Shown: in pieces, positions 36,812-44,969 of the stretch
Numbering within the stretch: the stretch's first letter is position 1
Layout: each line of letters opens with the position of its first letter
Assembly: GCF_000513935.1 (NCBI RefSeq)
Contig: NZ_AZUY01000028.1
Span: 157 to 48,383 of the forward strand
From: Mesorhizobium sp. WSM3626
GTDB taxonomy: Bacteria > Pseudomonadota > Alphaproteobacteria > Rhizobiales > Rhizobiaceae
DNA: 48,227 nucleotides
Direction of reading: 5' to 3'
Program-made: the position numbers and the translations under genes
Notes under the pieces: generated by a model
What the model was told of the DNA's origin: nothing
The model's database searches: none
The model's input: only the letters and a program-made list of their open reading frames with translations

Positions 36812-39800
36812 CTACTCCGCCAGCACCCGGGTCGAGGGGAACACAACCTCCACCAGCGTGCCTTCGCCGGGCGTCGAATTGATGGTGAAGCGGGCGCGGT
36901 TGGCTTCCACCATCGCCTTGGTCAGCGGCAGGCCAAGGCCGGTGCCGTCGCCGCGTCCGCGCTTCAGGGCGTTGATTTGCTTGAATGGCTTCAGCGCCTG
37001 CTCGATCTCGGACTGGCTCATGCCGATGCCGGTGTCACGCACCCGCATGACGACATCGCCCGAGGTCTCGTAGGCGGTCGAGACGATCACCTGGCCGCCG
37101 GCCTGGGTATAGCGGACGGCGTTGGACAGGATGTTGAGCGCGATCTGGCGCACGCTGCGCAGGTCGGCCACCACTTCCGGCAGCCGCGAGGCGAAGCTGG
37201 AGCGGATGATGACCCGTTCGCGGTTGGCCTGCGGCTGCATCATCGCCACGGTTTCGGCCAGCGTATCGTTGAGCGACACCGCCTCATAAGCCATTTCCTG
37301 CTGGCCGGCCTCGATCTTCGAGATGTCCAGGAGGTCATTGACCAGATCGAGCACGTGGTTGCCCGAGCGGTTGATATCGCGCAGATAGTCGCGGTAGCGG
37401 TCATTGGCGACCGGCCCGAACTTCTCGTCGACCATCAGTTCGGAAAAACCGATGATGGCGTTGAGCGGCGTGCGAATCTCGTGGCTGATGCGGGCGAGGA
37501 AATCGGTCTTCTGCGAGGAAGCGCGTTCGGCCACCGCACGCGCCTGGGTGAGGTCCTCCTCGGCTCGCTTCCACTGCGTGATGTCGCGCACCACGGCGCA
37601 GAAGCCGCTGTCGTTGGGCAGCCGGCCGATGGTCATGAACAGCGGGATGAAGCGCCCCTGTGCTTCGCGGCCGATCACCTCGCGGCCATCATTCAAGACG
37701 CTCGCCACGCCAGGCTCCAACAGGCCGGTGAGATAGTCGCGCGCCGCGCGCTGGCTCTCGATCGCAAACAGCGAGGCGAACGGCTTGCCGGTCACCTCGT
37801 CGCTGTCGAAACCGAACAGCGCTTCGGCCGGGCGGCTGATCGAACGGATGGTGCCGTCGCTGCCGATCAGCACGACCCCGTCTGTGGCGGTGTCGATGAT
37901 GGTGCGCATCTCGGCGATGCGTGCCTTGAGCTCGGAAATATCGGGCTGCGTTGGCTCCTCGCCGATCACGTGCAGGGCCACAGGCGCATCATCCTCGCCG
38001 GAGCGGCGCACGACCAGCATCAGGGCCTTGCCGTCGCGCCAGGGCACGGAGCGCAGGATGGCATCGATAGGGAATTCCTGTCCGTCGCGCATCTTCAGCC
38101 GCAGCGCCCGGTCGCTGCCGTCGGAGGCGTCGTCATCGGCATAAGGGTCGGCAAACAGAGCGCCGAGGCCGCCCGCATCCTCCAGGTCCTCCAGTGTCGC
38201 GTACCCGGTCAGGTCGAGGAATTCCTCGTTTGCATAGTGCAATTGGTCGCCCGAATGGATGATGAGCGGCACCGGCAGCTTGCCGAGCAGTGATGTATCC
38301 GGCGTCTTGTTTTCGGCACCGACGGAAAATGCTGACGGCATGAACCCTTCGGTTTTGAGCGGCGGCACTTGCAGGCGCGGCCGCTCGGCAAATGTCTCGG
38401 TCGCCTCATGCCTGCCGCCGGTTCCGCCGGTGGTCGCAATCGTTTCCTCGCCGGATGCAGTCGCTTGCTCGCCGGCCCAGTCCTCATCGTCCTCGGCGTC
38501 GCGAAAATCGTCTGACGTCATGCTGTCGTCATCGGCCGGCGGTGCCTTGGCAGGTCCTGCCTGCGCTGCCGCCTCGCCGATTATCTCCTGTGCCTCGGGC
38601 GCTGACGCCTCGTCGCTGCCGTCGGCGGCATGGGCAGGCTCGTCCTCCTTATCGGCATAGTCGAGCAGGGAGCCCGAAGCCCTCGGCGGCGGGGATTCGG
38701 AGCTCGGCGCCTGTTGTTCGACCTGGTCCGGCTGCGCACCGTCGAGCCGCGCCAGATCCCTCTGATCCTCGGCATCGCCCGGGGAAGGTTCGCCCGCGCC
38801 CGGCTCGTTTTCAGCATCGGGCGCTGCCATCTCATGCGCCGGGCCGGTCGCTGGTTCCTGGGTCGAATTTGTTGGCTCGGCATCCGGGGCGGCGATGTCC
38901 ACCGGCGGTTTCGTATCGGTCGCGGGTTTGGTCGCGTCGTGCGGCTCCGGCAAAGAGCCTGTTCCGGCACCTGGTTCCGCTTGCCTTGCCGGCTCGGCTG
39001 GTTCGGCCGCCGGCGGCTCTGCCGTGGAACTTTCTTTCTTCAGACGCTCGCCGATCTCGCGGAACGCGCTGCGTTCCAGCGTCGACAGCCCCTTGTCGTT
39101 GGCCGGCTGCCGGTGTTCGGCCAGCCGGATAACCTTATCGGCGAAGCGCCGCTCCGGTTTGGATACTATCGTCAGCGCCGGCACTTCGCCCTTGAACGGA
39201 TCCGATGCCTTTGGCTCTTCAGCCTTCGGCTCCTCAGGCAGCGTCTTCACGGCCTCCGGTTTCTGTGCCGCCGGCATCTCGCCATTGGGTACCAATGCCA
39301 TGCCGATCGCTTCCGGATCGACGACCGCATCCCCGGTTCGCGCGACGCCGAAGCCGCGGAAGCCTTCGAAGGCGCGGCTGCGGCCATAGACGGGCAATGC
39401 CGCCAGGTCGACCGGGACCTTCAGGTCGGTGCCGACGACGGGCCACAGCACCGAGCGGCCGGACCAGGTGTCGCGCCGCTCCAGCAGACCGGCGATCTCG
39501 CCGGACGCATCAAGGCCGAAAGCCGCCGCGACATCCCTGAAGCGTCGGCCGATCACGTCGGCGGCCGGATGACCGACGACATCGGCGAATTCCGGTGACA
39601 GCGCGCTGAACTTGCCCTCGGCGTCGGTACGCCAGACAAAACGTATCGGTGCCGCCGAGCGGCCTATCGTCCGGGTGGCCGAAGCTGTAGTCGGAGCTGC
39701 CAGGGAGGCGACCTCGTCCTGCTTCGCGCTGTCCGCCGAAGCCTCGGTGCCGGCCGCCTCGGCCACGCTTTTCGGTTCCGGCGCGTTGTCTTCTCCGGCA

Positions 39801-40810
39801 TTGAAATACCAATGATCGTGCTGTGCCGGCGTGCCCGCCGCCGGTTGGTCATTGTCGGCGGCGACCAGTGCCGGCGCGGCCGGCTCCTCGATTTCTCGCG
39901 TTGCTCGTTTCGGCATATCGCCAGCGACGGGCTCGAAAGGGACGGGCTCCTGTTCCATTTTGGCCGCCGTCGGCTGTTCGACCGCCTCTGTCCGCGAAAC
40001 ATCGGCTGTCGGCTGCTTGTCCCGCCGAGACCCGGATTCTACAGCGGCGGTTTCCGCCGCCTCCATTGTGCCGCCAATCTCCTTGGCAGGGTTTTCCGTT
40101 GCCGCGGGCGAGCCGTCCGCCGAAGCCGCCGCGCCGGATGCGCTGTCCTCCAGTTGATCCTCGTCGATCACCACCAATAGATGCCGCTCCGGCGTCAGCC
40201 GGGCGAGGCCCGCCGGGTAGGAGGTCCTGCCGCCCGGAACGAGGCGCTTGACGATGCGCTCGCCCTCGGCCGCGACGTCGGCCACCAGGGCCGCCAGTGT
40301 CGCGGGCTGGATGCCGAGCGCCGAAAATCCCTCCGAGGCGGACTCGATATTGCCCTTGGCATCGATGAAGGCAATGAAATGGCCGTCTTCGGTCAAGCCA
40401 CTGATCGCCCGGCTGGCGATCTCGGCCGCACTGCGCGAGCCGGTCTGCGCCGCTGGCACGGCCAGCATGATGGCATTCTCGCCATCGGGCAGCGTCACGG
40501 CACTGGCAAGAAAGCCGACGGCGCGGCTGGTCATGCCGGTCGCCAGGCGCACCGTGATCGAGCGATCGCTGCCGATCCGCGGGAAACCGCTGGTCGCCAT
40601 GATCTGACGGCGCGCGATCAGCGGCAGCCGCGCCGAGGCGCCGATGATCGCTTCGATATCGGGATAACCGAACATGGCGGCGCCCGGCCCATTGGCCCAG
40701 ATCACCTGCTCGAGGTCCACCGACAGGATCGCGATCGCGTCGCCGGCGGCAAACCGCTGGCGGACCGCGTCGAGTACGGCGACGTCAAGGAAGGAATATT
40801 CGGACGGCAT
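36812..40810 (-). CDS. Large multi-PAS sensor histidine kinase (PdhS/PleC/DivJ class)
   Basis: A 1332-residue cytoplasmic kinase with no clear membrane segment. PAS-like segments appear near residues 25-100, 145-200, 385-450, 845-900 and 970-1080. They are separated by about 300 residues (roughly 500-830) of acidic, Glu/Ala/Pro-rich, probably disordered sequence, and a similar stretch lies near 235-370. The HisKA phospho-site His is in FLARISHEIRTPLNAIIGFSEL (about residue 1108), and the ATP-binding domain shows NILSNAVRY, DTGIGM and GTGLGLPL. The HisKA sequence is of the kind found in DivJ, PleC and the PdhS kinase of Brucella, which act on the polarity regulator DivK. This assignment is by resemblance. 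It stands alone, with no cognate response regulator beside it. Confidence 0.85.
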   Translation of the reverse strand: MPSEYSFLDVAVLDAVRQRFAAGDAIAILSVDLEQVIWANGPGAAMFGYPDIEAIIGASARLPLIARRQIMATSGFPRIGSDRSITVRLATGMTSRAVGFLASAVTLPDGENAIMLAVPAAQTGSRSAAEIASRAISGLTEDGHFIAFIDAKGNIESASEGFSALGIQPATLAALVADVAAEGERIVKRLVPGGRTSYPAGLARLTPERHLLVVIDEDQLEDSASGAAASADGSPAATENPAKEIGGTMEAAETAAVESGSRRDKQPTADVSRTEAVEQPTAAKMEQEPVPFEPVAGDMPKRATREIEEPAAPALVAADNDQPAAGTPAQHDHWYFNAGEDNAPEPKSVAEAAGTEASADSAKQDEVASLAAPTTASATRTIGRSAAPIRFVWRTDAEGKFSALSPEFADVVGHPAADVIGRRFRDVAAAFGLDASGEIAGLLERRDTWSGRSVLWPVVGTDLKVPVDLAALPVYGRSRAFEGFRGFGVARTGDAVVDPEAIGMALVPNGEMPAAQKPEAVKTLPEEPKAEEPKASDPFKGEVPALTIVSKPERRFADKVIRLAEHRQPANDKGLSTLERSAFREIGERLKKESSTAEPPAAEPAEPARQAEPGAGTGSLPEPHDATKPATDTKPPVDIAAPDAEPTNSTQEPATGPAHEMAAPDAENEPGAGEPSPGDAEDQRDLARLDGAQPDQVEQQAPSSESPPPRASGSLLDYADKEDEPAHAADGSDEASAPEAQEIIGEAAAQAGPAKAPPADDDSMTSDDFRDAEDDEDWAGEQATASGEETIATTGGTGGRHEATETFAERPRLQVPPLKTEGFMPSAFSVGAENKTPDTSLLGKLPVPLIIHSGDQLHYANEEFLDLTGYATLEDLEDAGGLGALFADPYADDDASDGSDRALRLKMRDGQEFPIDAILRSVPWRDGKALMLVVRRSGEDDAPVALHVIGEEPTQPDISELKARIAEMRTIIDTATDGVVLIGSDGTIRSISRPAEALFGFDSDEVTGKPFASLFAIESQRAARDYLTGLLEPGVASVLNDGREVIGREAQGRFIPLFMTIGRLPNDSGFCAVVRDITQWKRAEEDLTQARAVAERASSQKTDFLARISHEIRTPLNAIIGFSELMVDEKFGPVANDRYRDYLRDINRSGNHVLDLVNDLLDISKIEAGQQEMAYEAVSLNDTLAETVAMMQPQANRERVIIRSSFASRLPEVVADLRSVRQIALNILSNAVRYTQAGGQVIVSTAYETSGDVVMRVRDTGIGMSQSEIEQALKPFKQINALKRGRGDGTGLGLPLTKAMVEANRARFTINSTPGEGTLVEVVFPSTRVLAE

Positions 40811-40950
40811 GCGCTTGGCGAACCCTCACGGAGCGGCGAATTTGCAGTTAACGCTTTGTTAATAAAAGCCGCAGCCACGAAGGTCCACAAGCCAGAACGT
40901 GCAAAGGCTGAATTTTGGCTGTTTGGTTAACGCCCGAAAACATTTTTTTG

Positions 40951-40978
40951 TGCACTGCAACAATGATATTGCAATGCA
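40951..40978. promoter_or_regulatory. Paired TGC-N3-GCA sites before the phasin gene (candidate PhaR operator)
   Basis: TGCACTGCA (40951-40959) and TGCAATGCA (40970-40978) lie ten bases apart in a larger dyad that also includes TTTTTGTG on one side and CACAAAAA on the other (40942-40984). PhaR-type repressors of PHB genes are known to bind TGC..GCA motifs in phasin promoters. The site is 80-110 bases before the phasin start, suited to promoter overlap. Identity of the binder is inference. Confidence 0.6.
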
Positions 40979-41058
40979 CAAAAATTGCCTTTATATTGCC
41001 ATCATACATGAACGAGACGGCTTTCTGTCAAAGCCGCTGCCGCTGAAAAGGATGGAAA

Positions 41059-41517
41059 ATGTCCAGGACCAAGACTGCCGAGACCATCGAAAACGTTGAA
41101 TTCCCGAGCTTCGACGCCTCCAAGGCCACCGACCAGATGCGCGCTTTCGCCGAAAAGGGCGTTGAGCAGTCGAAAGAGGCCTACGCCAAGCTCAAGACCG
41201 GCGCCGAGGAGACCCAGAAGGCTTTGGAATCGACCTACGAAACCGCCAAGACTGTTTCCAGCGATCTGTCGCTCAAGACCATCGCGGCGCTGCGCGCCAA
41301 CGCCGAGGCCGGCTTCTCGCATCTCGAAGCCCTGATCGGCGCCAAGTCGCTGTCGGAAGTCGTCGAGCTGCAGACCGCCTTCCTGCGCAAGCGCGTCGAG
41401 CTGACCGTCGAGCAGGCCAAGGACTTCCAGGCTGTTGCCTCCAAGGCGGCCGAGGATGTCTCGAAGCCGATCAAGACCGCCTTCGAGAAGGCGATCAAGG
41501 AAATCAAGGCCGCCTAA
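41059..41517 (+). CDS. phaP: Phasin (PHB-granule surface protein)
   Basis: The 152-residue protein is almost wholly helical and without a signal peptide, as is usual for phasin_2-type proteins. Repeated features include DQMRAFAEKGVEQSKEAYAKLKTGAEE and ELQTAFLRKRVELTVEQAKDF, the amphipathic helices that coat polyhydroxybutyrate granules and control their number and size. AAGGATGGAAA before the ATG is a good ribosome binding site. Upstream lies a paired TGC-N3-GCA site; downstream lies an anti-Shine-Dalgarno small RNA that could be part of the same transcript. Confidence 0.92.
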   Translation: MSRTKTAETIENVEFPSFDASKATDQMRAFAEKGVEQSKEAYAKLKTGAEETQKALESTYETAKTVSSDLSLKTIAALRANAEAGFSHLEALIGAKSLSEVVELQTAFLRKRVELTVEQAKDFQAVASKAAEDVSKPIKTAFEKAIKEIKAA

Positions 41518-41600
41518 TAATTGCGCATCGTCCGCGGATGCAACAAAAGGTCGCATTTTGTCGGACAAATAGATGTGAGATAGTGACGGTCAAGCGAATA

Positions 41601-41708
41601 CCCGGCGGGTGGAACCTCCTCCCTTCACCTCCGGGGTGACCAGCCAGCACCTCCTCCCGCTGGCTCGTAACAGGAAAAGGCCGGCACCTCCTCCCGCCGG
41701 CCTTTTTC
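41601..41708 (+). ncRNA. Three-hairpin anti-Shine-Dalgarno small RNA (cuckoo / alpha-r14-like)
   Basis: Three consecutive hairpins each present CCTCCTCCC in the loop, at 41615-41623, 41650-41658 and 41687-41695. Stems: CCCGG-C-GGGTG with CACCTCCGGG (41601-41635); AGCCAGC with GCTGGCT (41642-41665); and AAAAGGCCGGC with GCCGGCCTTTTT (41675-41707), the last being a Rho-independent terminator. The motif is complementary to ribosome binding sites (GGAGG). Rhizobial RNAs with several such loops are known as the cuckoo family, including alpha-r14 members; my family name is from memory of these features. It begins about 80 bases after the phasin stop, so it may have its own promoter or be cut from the phasin mRNA. 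Confidence 0.88.
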
Positions 41709-41867
41709 TTTGCCCGGCGAAAGGTGCACCGCTGTGGGGAAGTGGCCTTTGCTTTGCAAAAGCCTTGAATTAGAATTCATAAGCCCGTAAGGACGCATCG
41801 CCGAACGACAGAGCGGATCGCGGAGAATGAACCTTCCACCTCGATCCCGCTACCAACGTTAAGACGT

Positions 41868-41944
41868 GCCGTTGTAGCTCAGATGGTTAGAGCGCCGGAT
41901 TGTGGATCCGGAGGTCGCTGGTTCGATCCCAGCCAACGGTACCA
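41868..41944 (+). tRNA. tRNA-His (anticodon GTG)
   Basis: A full cloverleaf is visible: acceptor GCCGTTG / CAACGGT, D-arm around AGCTCAGATGGTTAGAGC, anticodon stem CCGGA with loop TTGTGGA (anticodon GTG) and TCCGG, and T-arm CTGG-TTCGATC-CCAG. The CCA end is encoded. The discriminator is A73 and the base before position 1 is T, not G, matching the alphaproteobacterial type of tRNA-His that lacks the G-1 identity base; the first acceptor pair is G-U. Confidence 0.97.
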
Positions 41945-42120
41945 TTGGCTTTCCATTAACTACTTGAATTTTTGGTCTAATCTGACCGCGCCTGTCGAAA
42001 TCCTGCGCAATCGCGGATTTTTGTGCTTTCTATGGTGCTACAAATGGCGCCTGGGAAGACATCGCGAAGCGCGAGACCCTGGCCGCTTCCTGGGGCTGCG
42101 GGGCAGGCATCGTGCCGGCC

Positions 42121-42990
42121 TTACCGGATCGGCGTCTCGCCGCGAAACAGCGGCTGGTGCGCCCGCATCAAGGCGGCAATCCGGTCGGCGACTTTTCGTA
42201 CCGGCGGGGAGTGACGTTCCTCGTGATGGGTAACGATCCATTGGTCGGTTTCGAGTTCGGCGATAGGCTGAGCGACGCGAACCAGCCGCGGATCGCTGTC
42301 ACCCACGAAGCATGGGAAAATCGAAAGGCCGGCGCCGGCGGCCACCAGTTCGCGTACCGAATGGGTGTTGTTGCCGCGCACGGCGATGCGGTCGCCATGA
42401 TGGGCTTGCAGCCAGCGCGCCGAGGCAACGTTTGCTCCTTCGCCGGTGACGCCGACGAACAAGCCGGCGGCGATGCCGTTGATCAGCTGGCGTCCGGAAT
42501 AAATGGCGTGGGCAACCTTGCCGCTCTGGCGACCGGCCAGCCACTGTTCGTTCGGGCGCTCGCTGCGGATGCCGATGTCGGCGGCACGGCGCCCGATGTC
42601 GACCCTGTCGGTGGTGGTGACGAACTCCACCCTTATGCCGTCATCGACCGTCCAGATCTCGCCGATATGGGCGCAAACGAAGGCCGAGGTCCATGGCCCG
42701 GCCGAGACGCGGACAATGCGGTCGGGCAGGCTTCCCTCGCGCCAGCGGGTCAGCGACTGCATGGCTGCCTCGACATCTTCGGCGCGCCGCAGCAGTTCTT
42801 CACCGACCGGGGTCAGCCGGTAGCCGGTCTGCTGACGCACGAACAGCGGTTCGCCGATCTGCTTTTCGAGCGCGGTGACGCGTCGTCCAAGGGTGGCCGC
42901 GCTGAGGCGCGTGGTTGCCGTCGCCGCGCTCAAGCCACCCAGCCGCGCAACGTCTAGAAACAACCTCAGATCGTCCCAGCCGATATCCAT
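42121..42990 (-). CDS. LysR-family transcriptional regulator
   Basis: A 289-residue regulator. The N-terminal winged helix-turn-helix occupies residues about 4-63 (DDLRLFLDVARLGGLSAATATTRLSAATLGRRVTALE), followed by the effector-binding domain. The start MDIGWDD at 42990 is the usual position for the family; the frame is open further to 43227, but this would run through the promoter region of the divergent DUF1127 gene. Target genes and effector are unknown; the neighbouring DUF1127 and aldo/keto reductase genes, read the other way, are the natural candidates. Confidence 0.92.
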   Translation of the reverse strand: MDIGWDDLRLFLDVARLGGLSAATATTRLSAATLGRRVTALEKQIGEPLFVRQQTGYRLTPVGEELLRRAEDVEAAMQSLTRWREGSLPDRIVRVSAGPWTSAFVCAHIGEIWTVDDGIRVEFVTTTDRVDIGRRAADIGIRSERPNEQWLAGRQSGKVAHAIYSGRQLINGIAAGLFVGVTGEGANVASARWLQAHHGDRIAVRGNNTHSVRELVAAGAGLSIFPCFVGDSDPRLVRVAQPIAELETDQWIVTHHEERHSPPVRKVADRIAALMRAHQPLFRGETPIR

Positions 42991-43225
42991 TTTGCAGAAA
43001 TGAAAAACTCCTTGCGACCGTGGCTGTAGCGCGAAGCGGGCATCGCACGCAAGTATGCGGGCATTGGAGGTGTTGGACAATCCTGCCTGGCGGAACAGTG
43101 AGAAGCGCCTCGGCTGGCCAAGAAGCCAGCGCAACCCTTTCGATCGCGCAGGCGCTTGGCGCGGATGCTTTGCGCTTTCGATCAACCACGCGCGAGGGGT
43201 ATTCCGCGCGCCAAAGGAGACGGTC

Positions 43226-43381
43226 ATGTTGCATGAATTTCGACGCCGCTTCGCCCGCTGGCTTGCCTATCGCCAGACGCTTGCGAGCTTGCGGCATGTC
43301 CCGGACAGCACGCTGGCGGATGCCGGCATTTCTCGCGAAGAAATCCGCGAGCGTGCCCGCCACGCCGCCCTGCGTCGTTGA
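43226..43381 (+). CDS. DUF1127 small protein
   Basis: A 51-residue basic protein: MLHEFRRRFARWLAYRQTLASL, then a short linker and DSTLADAGISREEIRERAR. This is the standard DUF1127 layout with Arg-rich first helix and the 'L.D.GI.R..I' motif. Such small proteins in alphaproteobacteria are linked to phosphate and carbon regulation and RNA turnover. AAGGAG at 43214-43219 is an excellent ribosome binding site. The next gene begins 17 bases downstream. Confidence 0.9.
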   Translation: MLHEFRRRFARWLAYRQTLASLRHVPDSTLADAGISREEIRERARHAALRR

Positions 43382-43397
43382 GCCAATGGAGGCGGGC

Positions 43398-44333
43398 ATG
43401 CAGATGATGAAGCTTTGGGATGGCCGTTCGGTACCGCGCATCGGGATCGGCACCTGGGCGGCGGGTGGCGCGGCGCGCTGGCATGACGGCGACCATCTAT
43501 GGCGAGGTCGACGACGTCAGGTCGCAAGCCGGATTGCGATGGCCTATGATATCGGCGCGCGGGTGTTCGACACGGCTGCCGCCTATGGCGCCGGCAATGC
43601 CGAGCTGATCCTTGGGCGGGCGTTGAAGGGCAAGGACGAAGCGGTCATCGTCACCAAGGTCGGCTATTTCGGCGATCCCGAAACGCGCAAGATCGCTCCC
43701 GAGGATGCCTCTGCCGCGGCGATCCGGACTTCGATCGACAATTCGCGGCAGCGCCTGCAGCGCGATTGTATCGACGTCGCGCTGCTGCATATCAACGAGT
43801 ACCCGATCGAGCGCGCCGGCGAGGTGTTCGATACGCTCGGCCTGCTGCACCAGGAGGGCAAGATCGGCGGCTTCGGCTGGAGCACCGATCACCGCGAGCG
43901 GCTTGCCGCCTACGCGCCGCGCGAGGGTTTCGTGGCCGTGGAGAATGACTTCAATGTGTTTACCCCGGCAAACGAGCTGATGGCCGTTGCGGCGCGCGAG
44001 GACCTCGTCTCGTTCAGCCGGCTGCCCCTGGCAATGGGGCTGCTCACCGGCAAATACACGCCGGCCATGAAGCTGCCCGCCGATGACGTGCGCGGCGGGA
44101 ATGCCGAATGGATGGTGTTTTTCAGGGATGGCGCCGCCAACCCGCACTATCTGTCAAGGCTCGCGACAATCCGCGACCTGCTCACCTCGGGCGGGCGCAC
44201 GCTTGCCCAGGGCGCGCTCGGCTGGATCCTCGCCAAGTCGGCAATCGCCTTGCCGGTTCCCGGCTACACGCGGCCCGAGCAGGTCGAGGACAATCTCGGT
44301 GCGCTGGAAAAGGGCCGCTGCCGGCAGCGGTGA
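43398..44333 (+). CDS. Aldo/keto reductase, reading frame disturbed by apparent indels
   Basis: A 311-residue protein as read, of the aldo/keto reductase family (TIM barrel, NADPH-dependent): RIGIGTWAAGG, then RVFDTAAAYGAGNAELILGRAL, VIVTKVG and LLHINEYP. Between residues about 34 and 44 the sequence reads LWRGRRRQVAS, whereas the +1 frame gives the family-like YGEVDDVRSQ, so two compensating indels near 43498 and 43529 are likely. At the C-terminus the frame ends GALEKGRCRQR, whereas the +1 frame continues GPLPAAVMAEIDAVLNIAETA to a stop at 44375-44377, as in normal relatives. GGAGG precedes ATG 43398. Either the gene is decaying or the sequence has errors. Confidence 0.8.
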   Translation: MQMMKLWDGRSVPRIGIGTWAAGGAARWHDGDHLWRGRRRQVASRIAMAYDIGARVFDTAAAYGAGNAELILGRALKGKDEAVIVTKVGYFGDPETRKIAPEDASAAAIRTSIDNSRQRLQRDCIDVALLHINEYPIERAGEVFDTLGLLHQEGKIGGFGWSTDHRERLAAYAPREGFVAVENDFNVFTPANELMAVAAREDLVSFSRLPLAMGLLTGKYTPAMKLPADDVRGGNAEWMVFFRDGAANPHYLSRLATIRDLLTSGGRTLAQGALGWILAKSAIALPVPGYTRPEQVEDNLGALEKGRCRQR

Positions 44334-44638
44334 TGGCCGAGATCGACGCCGTGCTGAATATTGCCGAGACCGCCTGACATGCAGTCCGAAATTCGCATCA
44401 CCTCGGAGCAGAACTGCACACCGAGCTGATACCGATTGAAAATCGGCTGATGTCATTTGCAAAGAGCTTCTGGGCGAAAACAACCGGGCACGGTTTAGCC
44501 GCCCGAACGGGCTTGGTTCGAATTGATTCGCCAAGTTCAGTGCGAAGGCGTACAAAAAGGGGTCGTCAGCAGCACGATACGGGCGTTGACGCTTGGGAGC
44601 GACCATCGCACTCCTGCCCAGCGTGAGGCTAGGATGTC

Positions 44639-44803
44639 ATGGCGAAAGACCCTGAGCGCCCCGGTCTAGCGGCCGAAACCGTGCGTGCACTTGCCCGCGA
44701 ATCGGGTGCTACGGAACAGCAGATACGCGACATAGTGTTCCTGATAGGCTTCGACCGCTCCTCTATCCTCAGGGAAGCTCGCCTTCTGGCGAAGGATCGA
44801 TAG
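44639..44803 (+). CDS. Short conserved-looking protein of unknown function
   Basis: A 54-residue protein (MAKDPERPGLAAETVRALARES, then ATEQQIRDIVFLIGFDRSSILREARLL). It is charged, helical and has a possible ribosome binding site (AGGA) five bases before the ATG. The IRDIVFLIGFD..SILREAR pattern resembles small rhizobial proteins of unknown function, possibly DNA- or protein-binding. It lies 167 bases before the Crp/Fnr gene on the same strand. The preceding 300 bases show no gene. Confidence 0.6.
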   Translation: MAKDPERPGLAAETVRALARESGATEQQIRDIVFLIGFDRSSILREARLLAKDR

Positions 44804-44969
44804 CCGACGAAACCTGCGATTTGTCCACAGCAGCTACTGTCGGTTTCATACCGACACGGCCGCCCGCCTAGTGCTGGCCGGGTGGGACAGTCTATGTTTT
44901 GCCACCGTCGTTCGAGGGGCGCGGCCGGCCGAGAGATCCTAGTGCTCTTGCCCAAGTGGAGAGCGTTTC

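Noticed and set aside
41868..42120. tRNA-His as an integration site of a genomic island
   Set aside because: No integrase gene and no repeat of the tRNA 3' end were seen within the window.
44450..44626. 58-codon frame starting MSFAKSFWAK
   Set aside because: No ribosome binding site and an Arg-rich, domain-free ending; not supported as a gene.
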